Notes: generated by a model from the sequence alone, not told the origin. A DNA stretch of 64,000 bases from Chryseobacterium indologenes (GCA_002439165.1 DJTE01000029.1:88003-152002); one strand, 5' to 3'. Counted from the stretch's first letter, positions 43,454 through 52,154 are shown. A program made the numbers and translations.

Positions 43454-44899
43454 CTAATTTTTAACTGCCTTTTTAGATATTATACGATTGGATGCTGTGG
43501 TAATCTTAATCAGGTAAATACCGTTGATAAGTGAGGATGTATTCAGCTGTAAATCTTCTGACTCCAGAACGAGCTGCCCGTTCCCATTATAAACCCTCAC
43601 GTTTTTGATTTTTTCCTTTGTATGAATAGTCAGTTGATTTTTAAACGGATTTTCAAAAGCTACCTGCGCAGGTGAATTCAGGCTTTCAACAGCAGAAAGT
43701 GTTTCCTGTCCGACAATATATCTGAATATTTTTTTTCCGCATAACAGATAAAGATAATTACCTTTTACTTCCATAAAGCGGGGTTCCGTCTCATTCATAT
43801 CCGAAACCGGCACTTCAATGGCAAGCATCTGGCTGTTATTGATCAGCTGATTACTTCCTGAACGGGAATAGCAGACAATACCCATTTTTTTGACATAAGG
43901 ATTGTTTAATGGTGCTGTATCTTCTTCCAAAATAAATACTTTATCACCATAACCCGCTACTTTACTGTGAAAATAAGTATCTCCACCGGATGTAACAGTG
44001 CTTCCGATACTGATTGATCCTGCATTTCCGAAAGTCTGATCCAGATGGCCGTCCGCTTTGGTTCCGGTTAAAAAGAAGTTGCCTGTTGGAGGAAAATCAT
44101 TATTCTCCTTAACTATATTAATAACAGAACTATCGTCCTGATTAAACCACAATGTCTGCAGATATTTAGGACTGTCTGAAGCAATTCCATACCCATTGTT
44201 TCCGTATGAAGCATCCAGATCTCCGGAATTCATATTAAATTTTCTCACATATTCAGTATCAGGCTGCACAATATCCGGATCAATCTCCTGTACCCCTATC
44301 CCTTTTACCAAGCCTTCGTATACTGCATATTGCGGTACCGGTACAGCAGGGTTTATAGGCTGACATCCATTATTTCCAAAGGTTAGATCAAAATTTCCTG
44401 AAGAAGTATACCTGCAAAAGCTATTTTCTGTTCTTGCCAATATTTTACCGTCCGGAAGAACTTTAAAGTACTGGTAGTTTGGACTTACATCCAGAGTTCC
44501 GCTGTTACCAAAAGCTGTATCTAAGCTTCCATCAGCCAGATATTTCTTTCCGCCGTTCAGATAGACATATGAGTCTCCGGCATAAAAAGAATAGGCTTCA
44601 TGAACCGGTACAGTAATAGATCCATTTATTCCGTAGGATGCATCTAATGTACCGTTACTGTTTATCCTTAAAAACTTAGTATTTTCGTCATTGGTCTGCG
44701 GATCATCATCAGATTCTCCATGATAGGAAACGATAAGCTGGTCTCCTTTAAAAAAATAATTCAGTAAAAATCCGTTGGGGTGTACATTATTAACTTCTAC
44801 AAGTCCGTTATTTCCGAAATTGGGATCTAAGGTCAGAGTAACCTGTGCGTTAGCCATTACAGCAGCCAGCACCAAAGCTGTGGTGATTATTTTTTTCAT
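43454..44899 (-). CDS. Delta-60 repeat protein with type IX secretion C-terminal domain
   Basis: The 481-residue exported protein has a signal peptide (ITTALVLAAVMANAQ), then at least six repeats of the form LDxxFGNNG (for example LDPNFGNNG, LDASYGING, LDTAFGNSG, LDQTFGNAG). The final about 75 residues are a T9SS type A sorting domain (NGQLVLESEDLQLNTSS, then GIYLIKI, then ISKKAVKN). Delta-60 repeats form beta-propeller-like surfaces. The function is unknown; it is expected to be secreted or surface-bound. Confidence 0.92.
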   Translation of the reverse strand: MKKIITTALVLAAVMANAQVTLTLDPNFGNNGLVEVNNVHPNGFLLNYFFKGDQLIVSYHGESDDDPQTNDENTKFLRINSNGTLDASYGINGSITVPVHEAYSFYAGDSYVYLNGGKKYLADGSLDTAFGNSGTLDVSPNYQYFKVLPDGKILARTENSFCRYTSSGNFDLTFGNNGCQPINPAVPVPQYAVYEGLVKGIGVQEIDPDIVQPDTEYVRKFNMNSGDLDASYGNNGYGIASDSPKYLQTLWFNQDDSSVINIVKENNDFPPTGNFFLTGTKADGHLDQTFGNAGSISIGSTVTSGGDTYFHSKVAGYGDKVFILEEDTAPLNNPYVKKMGIVCYSRSGSNQLINNSQMLAIEVPVSDMNETEPRFMEVKGNYLYLLCGKKIFRYIVGQETLSAVESLNSPAQVAFENPFKNQLTIHTKEKIKNVRVYNGNGQLVLESEDLQLNTSSLINGIYLIKITTASNRIISKKAVKN

Positions 44900-44955
44900 A
44901 GCAATTATGTTTTTATTACCGGCTAATATACTCTTTTTCTCTCGTCTGACAATAA

Positions 44956-44984
44956 AAAAGAGTGAACATAACGCTCACTCTTTT
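44956..44984 (-). terminator. Terminator after lysS
   Basis: AAAAGAGTGA pairs with TCACTCTTTT around a 9-base loop, 22 bases past the lysS stop. Confidence 0.85.
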
Positions 44985-45006
44985 AAACTTATAATCCAGT
45001 ATATTT

Positions 45007-46704
45007 TTAAACCAGTTTCATCAAAAGATTTTCATCAATCTTTTCCACTTTCACCAGGTTATTTTTCGTTAAAGTCTTGGAAGCTTTATCCCATTTCTTT
45101 CCGGACAGCTGACTTCTGTCTTTCACTTCAGCTAAAGCCATCGGCTCTTCCTGTGAATTAAGGATCTCAAGGATTACTTTCTCATCTTCACCCAGTTCAA
45201 TCTGAGGGACTGTTTTCTCCGGTCTCATCTGAGGGAAGAACAATACTTCCTGGATGGATGCATTGTTGGTAAGGAACATGATCAGTCTGTCCATACCAAT
45301 TCCAAGTCCTGAAGTTGGCGGCATCCCGTATTCAAGGGCTCTCAGGAAGTCCTGATCGATGAACATCGCTTCATCATCTCCTCTTTCCGATAAGGCCATC
45401 TGTGCTTCAAAACGCTCTCTCTGGTCGATCGGGTCATTAAGCTCTGAATAGGCGTTGGCGATTTCCTTTCCGCATACCATCAATTCAAAACGCTCGGTTA
45501 AGCCTTCTTTGCTTCTGTGCTTTTTAGTGAGTGGAGACATTTCAACCGGGTAATCTGTAATAAAGGTCGGCTGGATGAAGTTTCCTTCACATTTTTCACC
45601 GAAGATCTCATCAATTAACTTCCCTTTACCCATCGTCTCATTTACTTCGATACCGATAGACTTGGCGAAATCATATAATTCCTGCTCAGTTTTACCTGTA
45701 ATATCAAAACCTGTGAATTTTAGGATCGCTTCTGTCATGGAGACTCTCGGATAAGGCGCTTTGAAGTCTACCTCATGCTCTCCGAAAGTAGCTTTTGTAG
45801 TTCCGTTTACCTGAACCGCACAGAATTCCAGTAATTTTTCGGTGAAATCCATCATCCAGTTGTAGTCTTTATAGGCTACATAGATTTCCATTGCTGTAAA
45901 TTCCGGGTTGTGGGTTCTGTCCATTCCTTCATTTCTGAAGTTTTTTGAGAACTCATAAACACCGTCAAATCCACCAACGATCAGTCTTTTCAGGTACAAC
46001 TCATTGGCAATTCTTAAATATAATGGAATATCTAAAGCATTGTGATGGGTGATAAACGGTTTTGCAGCTGCTCCACCGGGAATAGACTGTAAAATAGGTG
46101 TTTCCACTTCAAAATATCCTGCATCATTGAAGAACGTTCTCATGGCATTGAACAGTTTTGTTCTTTTCACGAAAATTTCTTTCACCTGCGGGTTTACCGT
46201 TAAATCTACATAACGCTGTCTGTATCTCAGTTCCGGATCTGTAAACCCATCATGTACTACGCCGTTTTCATCCGTTTTAGCCTGTGGTAAAGGACGTAAA
46301 GCTTTGGTAAGAAGTGTAAAGTTCTTTACTAAAACCGTCTTCTCTCCTACCTGTGTGGTAAACAAAGTTCCTTCAATACCGATAATGTCGCCGATATCCA
46401 AAAGGTGCTTGTACACTTCATTGTATAGTTCCTTATCGTCTCCCGGACAAATTTCGTCTCTGTTGAAATACACCTGGATTTTCCCTTTAGAATCCTGCAA
46501 TTCTGCAAAAGAAGCCTTCCCCTGAATTCTGCGGGACATCAATCTACCGGCGATCTTCACCTGTTTACTTTCAGAAAAATCCTGTTTTATAGATTCCGTA
46601 GTATCTGTGATGGTATACTCATCCGCAGGGAACGCATTAATCCCCATTTCAGTAAGCTTGTTCAGCTTTTCTCTTCTAATGATTTCTTGTTCTGATAATT
46701 GCAT
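45007..46704 (-). CDS. lysS: Lysyl-tRNA synthetase, class II, with C-terminal extension
   Basis: LysS charges tRNA-Lys. The 565-residue protein has the OB-fold anticodon domain (KIAGRLMSRRIQGKASFAELQDS) and the class II catalytic motifs (RNEGMDRTHNPEFTAMEIY; GLGIGMDRLIMFLT). The catalytic core ends at FFPQMRPE. About 70 further residues follow (ILEILNSQEEPMALAEVKDRS and onward), which look like a small winged-helix domain and are absent from the E. coli enzyme. The gene is monocistronic. Confidence 0.96.
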   Translation of the reverse strand: MQLSEQEIIRREKLNKLTEMGINAFPADEYTITDTTESIKQDFSESKQVKIAGRLMSRRIQGKASFAELQDSKGKIQVYFNRDEICPGDDKELYNEVYKHLLDIGDIIGIEGTLFTTQVGEKTVLVKNFTLLTKALRPLPQAKTDENGVVHDGFTDPELRYRQRYVDLTVNPQVKEIFVKRTKLFNAMRTFFNDAGYFEVETPILQSIPGGAAAKPFITHHNALDIPLYLRIANELYLKRLIVGGFDGVYEFSKNFRNEGMDRTHNPEFTAMEIYVAYKDYNWMMDFTEKLLEFCAVQVNGTTKATFGEHEVDFKAPYPRVSMTEAILKFTGFDITGKTEQELYDFAKSIGIEVNETMGKGKLIDEIFGEKCEGNFIQPTFITDYPVEMSPLTKKHRSKEGLTERFELMVCGKEIANAYSELNDPIDQRERFEAQMALSERGDDEAMFIDQDFLRALEYGMPPTSGLGIGMDRLIMFLTNNASIQEVLFFPQMRPEKTVPQIELGEDEKVILEILNSQEEPMALAEVKDRSQLSGKKWDKASKTLTKNNLVKVEKIDENLLMKLV

Positions 46705-46864
46705 TTCTTATTTTTCTAAAAGCGTACAAATTTAGGCATTTTTGACTTGACCGTCAATGTCTTTTATCAGAAATTTAATAAATGTAGCGGGCAGGGAGTT
46801 TTTGCTGAGAAGAAGGGAGATAACAGACGAAGAGATAATAGACGGAGAGATGAGAGACTTGTGA

Positions 46865-46958
46865 AATATGGATGGGCAATGGTGAAATGGCTTTTCAGTG
46901 AATTTTTACAGGTTGCTACAATTCATGATTGACCTGTGAAGCAATATTGACTATTGAC
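46865..46958 (-). repeat. Dispersed intergenic repeat, copy 2 (inverted)
   Basis: The reverse complement of this stretch begins GTCAATAGTCAATATTGC and aligns along its length with 14663-14750. It ends inside the last codons of rlmF. The adjacent 46815-46862 is a purine-rich stretch with repeated AGAGA/AGACG words. Confidence 0.7.
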
Positions 46959-47883
46959 TTTTAAACGACGCTCTCTCCTTCTGAGGAACAAACGTCCATG
47001 CCAGTATCCTGCTGACCTTCTGCCCCTGGGCCATATCAATGATTTTGAAATCAGCCGCTTTTACTTTTTTGATGAGTGCCGTTAATTTATGGAGGTTATC
47101 ACCTTTTGAAACCAGGCAGGTAAACCATAAAACCTGGTATGAATAGGAAGAGCTTTCCTCAATCATTTTTGAGATGAAAGCCAGTTCACCGCCTTCACAC
47201 CATAATTCGGACTGCTGTCCTCCAAAATTAAGCAGAGGTTTTCTGGATTTCGACTGTCCGAGGCCTTTTCTTTTTCTGAAACTTCCTTTTAAAGCAGCTT
47301 CCTCGGAATCATGGAAAGGCGGATTGCACATTGAAAACATAAACCGTTCTTCAGGTTCTATCATATTTTTGAATATATGCCCGGAATCCGGCTGTCGTTT
47401 CAATTCAATGGCAGATGACAGACCGGGATTCTGATCTAAAATCTGCTGTGCATTTTCCAGTGAATCCTTATTAATATCGGTTCCGGTCATTGTCCATCCA
47501 TAAGACCTGTGCCCCAATAAAGGATAAATAAGATTGGCTCCTGTTCCGATATCCAGACCTTTTACTGAAGTTCCGGCTGGTATTTCCTGTTCTTTTTCCG
47601 CCAGAAGGTCGGCAATATAATGTATATAGTCTGCTCTTCCGGGAATGGGAGGACACAGGTTAGCTTCAGGAATGTCCCAATTCTTGATGTCATAAAAATG
47701 AGACAGCAGGGCTTTGTTCAGTAATTTTACGGCTTCAGGAATGCTGAAATTGATGGTAGCCGTCTGATAGGTGTTGATAAAAACATAGTGTTTCAGTTCT
47801 GGCACACAAGAAATGAGCTGCTCAAAATCATAGGGATCCCGATGCAGATTTCTTGTGTGCAGACTGGATTTTTCGGCGGCCAT
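46951..47883 (-). CDS. rlmF: 23S rRNA (adenine-1618-N6)-methyltransferase RlmF
   Basis: The 310-residue SAM-dependent enzyme has the N6-adenine motif FSMCNPPFHDSEEAA (NPPF) and a SAM motif GLDIGTGANLIYPLLG. The N-terminus HTRNLHRDPYDFEQLI is characteristic of the family. The last few codons overlap the inverted dispersed repeat. The start ATG lies 2 bases after the cytochrome c stop codon, so the lipoprotein, cytochrome c and rlmF probably form one transcript. Confidence 0.92.
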   Translation of the reverse strand: MAAEKSSLHTRNLHRDPYDFEQLISCVPELKHYVFINTYQTATINFSIPEAVKLLNKALLSHFYDIKNWDIPEANLCPPIPGRADYIHYIADLLAEKEQEIPAGTSVKGLDIGTGANLIYPLLGHRSYGWTMTGTDINKDSLENAQQILDQNPGLSSAIELKRQPDSGHIFKNMIEPEERFMFSMCNPPFHDSEEAALKGSFRKRKGLGQSKSRKPLLNFGGQQSELWCEGGELAFISKMIEESSSYSYQVLWFTCLVSKGDNLHKLTALIKKVKAADFKIIDMAQGQKVSRILAWTFVPQKERASFKSQ

Positions 47884-47885
47884 AT

Positions 47886-48260
47886 TTATTTTTTCTGGCT
47901 TAAAATATAGGCTACCATTTTTTTGGCGTCTTCTTTAGATACCTGTGGATGGGCAGCCATCGGAACGCTTCCCCAAACTCCGCTTCCGCCTTCTATAATC
48001 TTGGAAGCCAGCAGTTCAATATCCTTATCAGAATACTTTTCTGCGATTTCGCGGTAAGAAGGTCCTATCATTCTTTCATTTACGGCATGGCATCCCGAAC
48101 AGTCCAATGTTCCGATAATCTGTTCACCGGAAAGATCAGCTTTTGCCGGTTCTGAAGCCGCAACGGTCTCAGAAGGCAGGCTTTCCACCGCCGTATTTTC
48201 TTTTTTAGAACAGGAAAGGATCAGTAATCCTGTAACTCCTGCCAAAAGTAATTTTTTCAT
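47886..48260 (-). CDS. Class I c-type cytochrome lipoprotein
   Basis: The 124-residue protein has a lipobox (LLILSCSKKE, Cys at 17), a linker, and a small cytochrome domain with CSGCH at about 54-58 and the distal Met in VPMAAHPQV at about 101. It resembles cytochrome c-551/552, an electron carrier in the periplasm or anchored to a membrane. It overlaps the upstream alanine-rich lipoprotein gene by one base. Confidence 0.9.
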   Translation of the reverse strand: MKKLLLAGVTGLLILSCSKKENTAVESLPSETVAASEPAKADLSGEQIIGTLDCSGCHAVNERMIGPSYREIAEKYSDKDIELLASKIIEGGSGVWGSVPMAAHPQVSKEDAKKMVAYILSQKK

Positions 48261-48481
48261 TATTTTTTCGCAGTAGAATCTGTTTTAGCAGCTTCAGGAG
48301 CGGCAGTTGCAGGAGCAGCAGCCGGTGTTGCAGCAGGTTTAGCGGTAGAGTCTGCAGCTACGGTTGGAGCGTCCGGTTCCGGCAGCATCGTATTGCTGTC
48401 CTGTAATGAATGATCAGGTTTTTTAGAGCAGCTTACAGCCAATAAACCTCCGATAAATGCGATTGCTAATACTTTTTTCAT
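48260..48481 (-). CDS. Small Ala/Pro-rich lipoprotein
   Basis: The 73-residue product has a lipoprotein signal (AIAFIGGLLAVSC, Cys at 18) followed by a low-complexity tail rich in Ala, Pro and Thr (TAKPAATPAAAPATAAPEAAK). The tail looks like a flexible tether rather than a folded domain. It overlaps the start of the cytochrome c gene by one base, which indicates coupling. The function is unknown. Confidence 0.75.
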   Translation of the reverse strand: MKKVLAIAFIGGLLAVSCSKKPDHSLQDSNTMLPEPDAPTVAADSTAKPAATPAAAPATAAPEAAKTDSTAKK

Positions 48482-48620
48482 TATTTTTTCTATAAAATTT
48501 AGACAAAAATATAAAAAATAAGTGTTTCAGCTCATGACATCTGTCCACATTCATGATATTTATACAGAAATTTAATGATTTTATAACGGCAATGTCCGCA
48601 GATAATTTTAATTTTAAGCT

Positions 48621-49265
48621 ATGATTTTCATTTCTAAAATCCTGTTTTTCACCAGTCATCATGGTTTTTATACTGTGATTGTTCTTCTGCTGTTCTTCGG
48701 ACTGCTTTCATTTCTGACAAAAAAAGCATGGCTTCTCATCCCTGTTCTTCCTTTAGCTATTGTGAACGGCTTTGCCGGACAGTATCTGAATGCCTGGTTT
48801 CTAAACCGATACGGAACAGAAAGTATCGCTGTTATCACGTCAGATGTTGAGACCAACTCTACCTTAAACGACATGTACATCCATGATTATGAAGCGATTG
48901 TAAAAAAATAGGATGGAAAATATATTCCTACGTTCTTTTCTACTACCACGGCTTCTATTTATCCTATTGAAAATGCGATCAGAATCCCGGCGGTTGAAAA
49001 GCCGTTTCCGGTAAAGTATATTCCGGGGTATGAAAAAAATATAGTCATCCTCTACGATCAGTCGGAGGAAGGAAAAAACCTTCTCAGATATGAAAAGCTG
49101 GCTCCGGTAAATTCCGCAAGAATCAAATACGAAGCAGACAGGACCAACCAGGAGTTTATCCGGGAATATTCTGCTGCTTTGGAAGAATATCTGCAATTCT
49201 ATGACGATCCTGAATACCGGAATAAACTTGAAGAATTAAAGAAAGAGTCAGGTAGTTCCAAGTAG
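48621..49265 (+). pseudogene. Membrane protein gene interrupted by an in-frame amber codon
   Basis: The ATG at 48621 opens a frame of 96 codons with two to three hydrophobic segments (VIVLLLFFGLLSFLTKKAWLLIPVLPLAIVNGFAG). It meets a TAG at 48909-48911, after which the same frame continues for 118 sense codons (DGKYIPTFFSTTTASIYPIE and on) to a TAG at 49263. The total of 215 codons keeps frame, so a single point mutation is the simplest cause. The family is not recognised. Read-through or a sequencing error are alternatives. Confidence 0.75.
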
Positions 49266-49852
49266 GAATTTTAGAGTCTTTAAATTTTATTTACAAAAAA
49301 CAAATGATTATCAAATCTTTGACATCTTTTAACTTCCCGGAACCTTTGGTTTGTAGCTAAAAGAATTTTCCACAGAATAGACGAGTTTCCAGATTTTATG
49401 GTTGTAAATTCTCGCAGATGAGGCAGATTATATAGCAGGACCCAACCTTACAGATTAAAAAGACAATGTCTGATGGTCGTTTTTTACGCAAAGATTATGA
49501 TTAACACTGTTGATTTTAGGGAGCAAAGTATCGAATCAACTCCGTTGATTCGATGAAGCGTATGGATAAGCATCCTGCTTCGTCAGTGATGGAGTCACAT
49601 TAATTTGACTGTTTAAAATACATCAGAATTATGTATCAGCTTTGTATAATTTTTTTAATCAACGCATACAGAGAACATTATGAGGATAAAGGCCAGGATA
49701 TTATACAAATGTTACATTCAAAATTTAAATAAAGTTTTTCATTTTAATAATAAGGACCTCACTCCCCCTTTAATCCCAACTTTTAATTCACATTTTTTTA
49801 TAATTTAGCTCATGAAAACAGATTTTTATTTATGCTGTATAAATGAGTCTGC
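49266..49852. other. Gene-free region with repeat remnants and a perfect hairpin
   Basis: A degraded GCAGATGAGGCAGATT repeat phrase is at 49411-49440, related to the repeats near 17 kb. A perfect 11-bp inverted repeat, ATCGAATCAAC/GTTGATTCGAT with a TCC loop, lies at 49530-49554. It is followed by further pairing words (GAAGC-GCTTC at 49555-49586, then GTGA-TCAC). No T-run follows, so it is not a classic terminator. No coding frame is convincing. Confidence 0.5.
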
Positions 49853-50452
49853 ATGGTATCCAATTTAAACTTTTATCCATTGAAACCAGACTTTATAGAG
49901 AAAAAAACAAATGTGAGAATGATCTGGATTTGCTTCATCTCATGCCTCATTTTCTTTTTTATTGCGGTGAAGGCTTCTATGACCCAACGGATAACCCACG
50001 ATCATATTACTGAAATAAAAGGGGTTTTAAAAGAGAATATTAGCATTGAAAAAGGGAAAAGAGGAAGGGAAACTTTAATCGTCAGATTAAAAGAATATCC
50101 GGAGATCAAGTTTGTGATAGGCAGTATTGTGATAGATCAAACCTATACTCACGAATTGATGTCCGAAAACAAACAGAATGACACCCTCAGTTTTTCTATT
50201 GAAAACAAAGAGTTCAGGAGGAAAATTTTAAGATCAGAAAAAGTCCCTTTTCCGGAAAATTATTTACGCAACAATACAATAAGCATCGTTGAAATTCATA
50301 AAAACAATTTTCAGTATTTAACTGTGAATGATTACAATAGGGAGCATCAGAAAAACACGTATTTAATAATTGCTTTTTTCGGATTCATGGGAGTTCTTAT
50401 GCTGTTTGTCGGGATGAAAGGGGTACGATATTACCGGGCAAACTACCGGTAA
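49853..50452 (+). CDS. Hypothetical two-helix membrane protein
   Basis: The 199-residue protein has a membrane helix near residues 23-41 (MIWICFISCLIFFFIAVKA) and another near 172-190 (YLIIAFFGFMGVLMLFVGM) around a soluble beta-rich domain of about 130 residues. I do not recognise the family. It lies directly upstream of the trp leader promoter but has no visible link to tryptophan synthesis. The start at 49853 is the first ATG in frame. Confidence 0.7.
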   Translation: MVSNLNFYPLKPDFIEKKTNVRMIWICFISCLIFFFIAVKASMTQRITHDHITEIKGVLKENISIEKGKRGRETLIVRLKEYPEIKFVIGSIVIDQTYTHELMSENKQNDTLSFSIENKEFRRKILRSEKVPFPENYLRNNTISIVEIHKNNFQYLTVNDYNREHQKNTYLIIAFFGFMGVLMLFVGMKGVRYYRANYR

Positions 50453-50512
50453 AGTATATTAAGGTTCTTTTTATTTTTTCACATTTTTTATTTCTGTATC
50501 AAAAAAAATTTC

Positions 50513-50520
50513 TACATTTG
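50513..50520 (+). promoter_or_regulatory. -7 box of the trp operon
   Basis: TACATTTG matches TAnnTTTG exactly and ends 4 bases before the ATG of the leader peptide, so the trp mRNA may begin at or next to that AUG. Confidence 0.65.
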
Positions 50521-50524
50521 TCCC

Positions 50525-50602
50525 ATGTTAAATATCAACAACAATATGTGGTGGTGGCTTTCAAACTCTTCGTCGGGTCTGGAAGTATTGTCACGTTGTT
50601 AA
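50525..50602 (+). CDS. trpL: trp operon leader peptide with three consecutive Trp codons
   Basis: This 25-codon frame contains MWWW, with tandem TGG codons at 50549-50557, and stops at TAA 50600-50602. It lies between an exact -7 box and a terminator hairpin in front of trpE. That is the layout of ribosome-mediated attenuation: low charged tRNA-Trp stalls the ribosome at the Trp codons and favours read-through. Three Trp codons in a row in so short a frame are very unlikely by chance. I could not define the antiterminator pairing by eye. Confidence 0.88.
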   Translation: MLNINNNMWWWLSNSSSGLEVLSRC

Positions 50603-50635
50603 ATTTTACAGCAGAAATAAGAAAAAACAATATAT

Positions 50636-50668
50636 AGGCTTTGACGGATTCCGTTGAAGCCTTTTTTT
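50636..50668 (+). terminator. trp attenuator (leader terminator)
   Basis: AGGCTTTGACGG (50636-50647) pairs over 12 bp, including two G-T pairs, with CCGTTGAAGCCT (50651-50662) around an ATT loop. A T-run follows. It lies 33 bases after the leader stop and 33 bases before the trpE ATG. Confidence 0.9.
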
Positions 50669-50700
50669 ATGATTTAATCTCAAAAAAACAAAAGCAGCAG

Positions 50701-52125
50701 ATGTCTATTCAAAAAATTAAAATAAAAACCGTTTCGAAAAAAACATTGGGAGATCTTCATACCCCGATGAATATTTACCTTCAGATCCGTGACCGCTTCC
50801 GGGATACCATTCTTCTGGAAAGTTCGGATTCTAAAAACATTGACAATAATTTTTCCTTTATTGCCATCAATGCCATAGCCGGAATAGAGGTGAAAAATCT
50901 TACGGAATTTGAAGTAAAACTCCCTAACGCCGATCCTGTAAAGCAGTTTATCGGAGAACGCAACATTACAGAGATATTTGATGAGTTCCGTACTGTTTTC
51001 GAATGCGAGTCTTCTGCAGACCCTGTTGAACAGACTGCTCAAAGCCTTTTCGGGTATACCAGTTTTGAAGCGGTACAGTTTTTTGAAAACATCAGTCTGA
51101 AACCCCAAAGTTCTGAAGTGGAAATCCCGATTCTTCGGTACAGACTCTATCAGTATGTAATTGCCATCAACCATTACAATGATGAAATGCATATCATTGA
51201 AAACCAGATCAGCGGATTGAGGTCTGAAGTTTATCTGCTGGAAAATCTGATTAAAAACCAGAATACTCCGGTCTACCCTTTTGAAAAAACGGGTGAGGAA
51301 ACCTCCAATCTTACGGATGAAGAATATATAGAGCTGGTAAAAACAGCCCAGAAACACTGTATGAGAGGAGATGTATTTCAGCTGGTATTAAGCAGAAGGT
51401 TTGAGCAGAAGTTCAAAGGAGATGAATTCAATGTATACCGTGCTTTAAGAAATATCAATCCTTCCCCGTATCTTTTCTTTTTTGATTACGGAAATTACAA
51501 ATTATTCGGTTCCAGCCCGGAAAGCCAGCTGATCATCAAAGACGGAAAGGCTGTAATTCATCCTATTGCAGGAACTTTTAAAAGGACGGGAGATTTTGAG
51601 ACCGACCTTCAGTCTGTTGAAGCTTTAAAAAATGACCCTAAAGAAAATGCAGAACATACCATGCTGGTAGATCTTGCCAGAAATGATCTCGGAAAATCCG
51701 GTAAAAATGTGACTGTTACCAAACTCAAGGAGATCCAGCTTTTTTCCCATGTCATTCATATGGTAAGTGAGGTTACAGCCGATATTCCGGCAAATATTAA
51801 TCCTCTGGAAATGGTTTCCGATACTTTTCCGCAGGGAACGTTAAGCGGAGCTCCGAAACATAAAGCCCTTCAGCTCATCAATCAGTATGAAAAAGACTCC
51901 CGTGGTTATTATGGAGGATGCATCGGAATGATCGGTCTGAACGGAGGCTGTAACCAGGCGATCATGATCCGTACTTTTTTAAGCAGAAACAATACGCTGT
52001 ATTATCAGGCCGGCGCGGGTCTTGTTGCCAGATCGGTTCCGGAAAATGAACTTCAGGAAGTTAATAACAAGCTAAATGCACTGAAAAAGGCGGTGGATAA
52101 GGCAGACAAATTAGTGGTGAATTAA
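50701..52125 (+). CDS. trpE: Anthranilate synthase component I
   Basis: TrpE makes anthranilate from chorismate using ammonia from TrpG. With the ATG at 50701 the protein has 474 residues. The feedback-inhibition motif LLESSD is near residue 38. The catalytic C-terminal half has FQLVLSRRFE, FGSSPE, HPIAGTFKRTG, NAEHTMLVDLARND and TFPQGTLSGAPK. An upstream TTG at 50641 lies within the attenuator and is rejected. The gene is followed 29 bases later by trpG. Confidence 0.97.
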   Translation: MSIQKIKIKTVSKKTLGDLHTPMNIYLQIRDRFRDTILLESSDSKNIDNNFSFIAINAIAGIEVKNLTEFEVKLPNADPVKQFIGERNITEIFDEFRTVFECESSADPVEQTAQSLFGYTSFEAVQFFENISLKPQSSEVEIPILRYRLYQYVIAINHYNDEMHIIENQISGLRSEVYLLENLIKNQNTPVYPFEKTGEETSNLTDEEYIELVKTAQKHCMRGDVFQLVLSRRFEQKFKGDEFNVYRALRNINPSPYLFFFDYGNYKLFGSSPESQLIIKDGKAVIHPIAGTFKRTGDFETDLQSVEALKNDPKENAEHTMLVDLARNDLGKSGKNVTVTKLKEIQLFSHVIHMVSEVTADIPANINPLEMVSDTFPQGTLSGAPKHKALQLINQYEKDSRGYYGGCIGMIGLNGGCNQAIMIRTFLSRNNTLYYQAGAGLVARSVPENELQEVNNKLNALKKAVDKADKLVVN

Positions 52126-52154
52126 AAAAGCTTTCAACTCTTAAAAAATAAAAA

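Noticed and set aside
46815..46862. AGAGA/AGACG-rich stretch as a possible tandem repeat
   Set aside because: The words are irregular and imperfect; it looks like simple purine-rich spacer.
50525..50650. A specific antiterminator stem in the trp leader
   Set aside because: Only 4-5 base matches to the terminator 5' arm could be found by eye, which is not enough to claim a structure.
50641..50700. Upstream TTG start for trpE giving 20 more residues
   Set aside because: The extension is encoded by the attenuator hairpin and its T-run; the ATG at 50701 gives a normal TrpE N-terminus.
50680..51357. Long minus-strand frame inside trpE (225 residues)
   Set aside because: It is antisense to a clear trpE, has a Phe/Ile-rich shadow composition, and lacks any recognisable motif.
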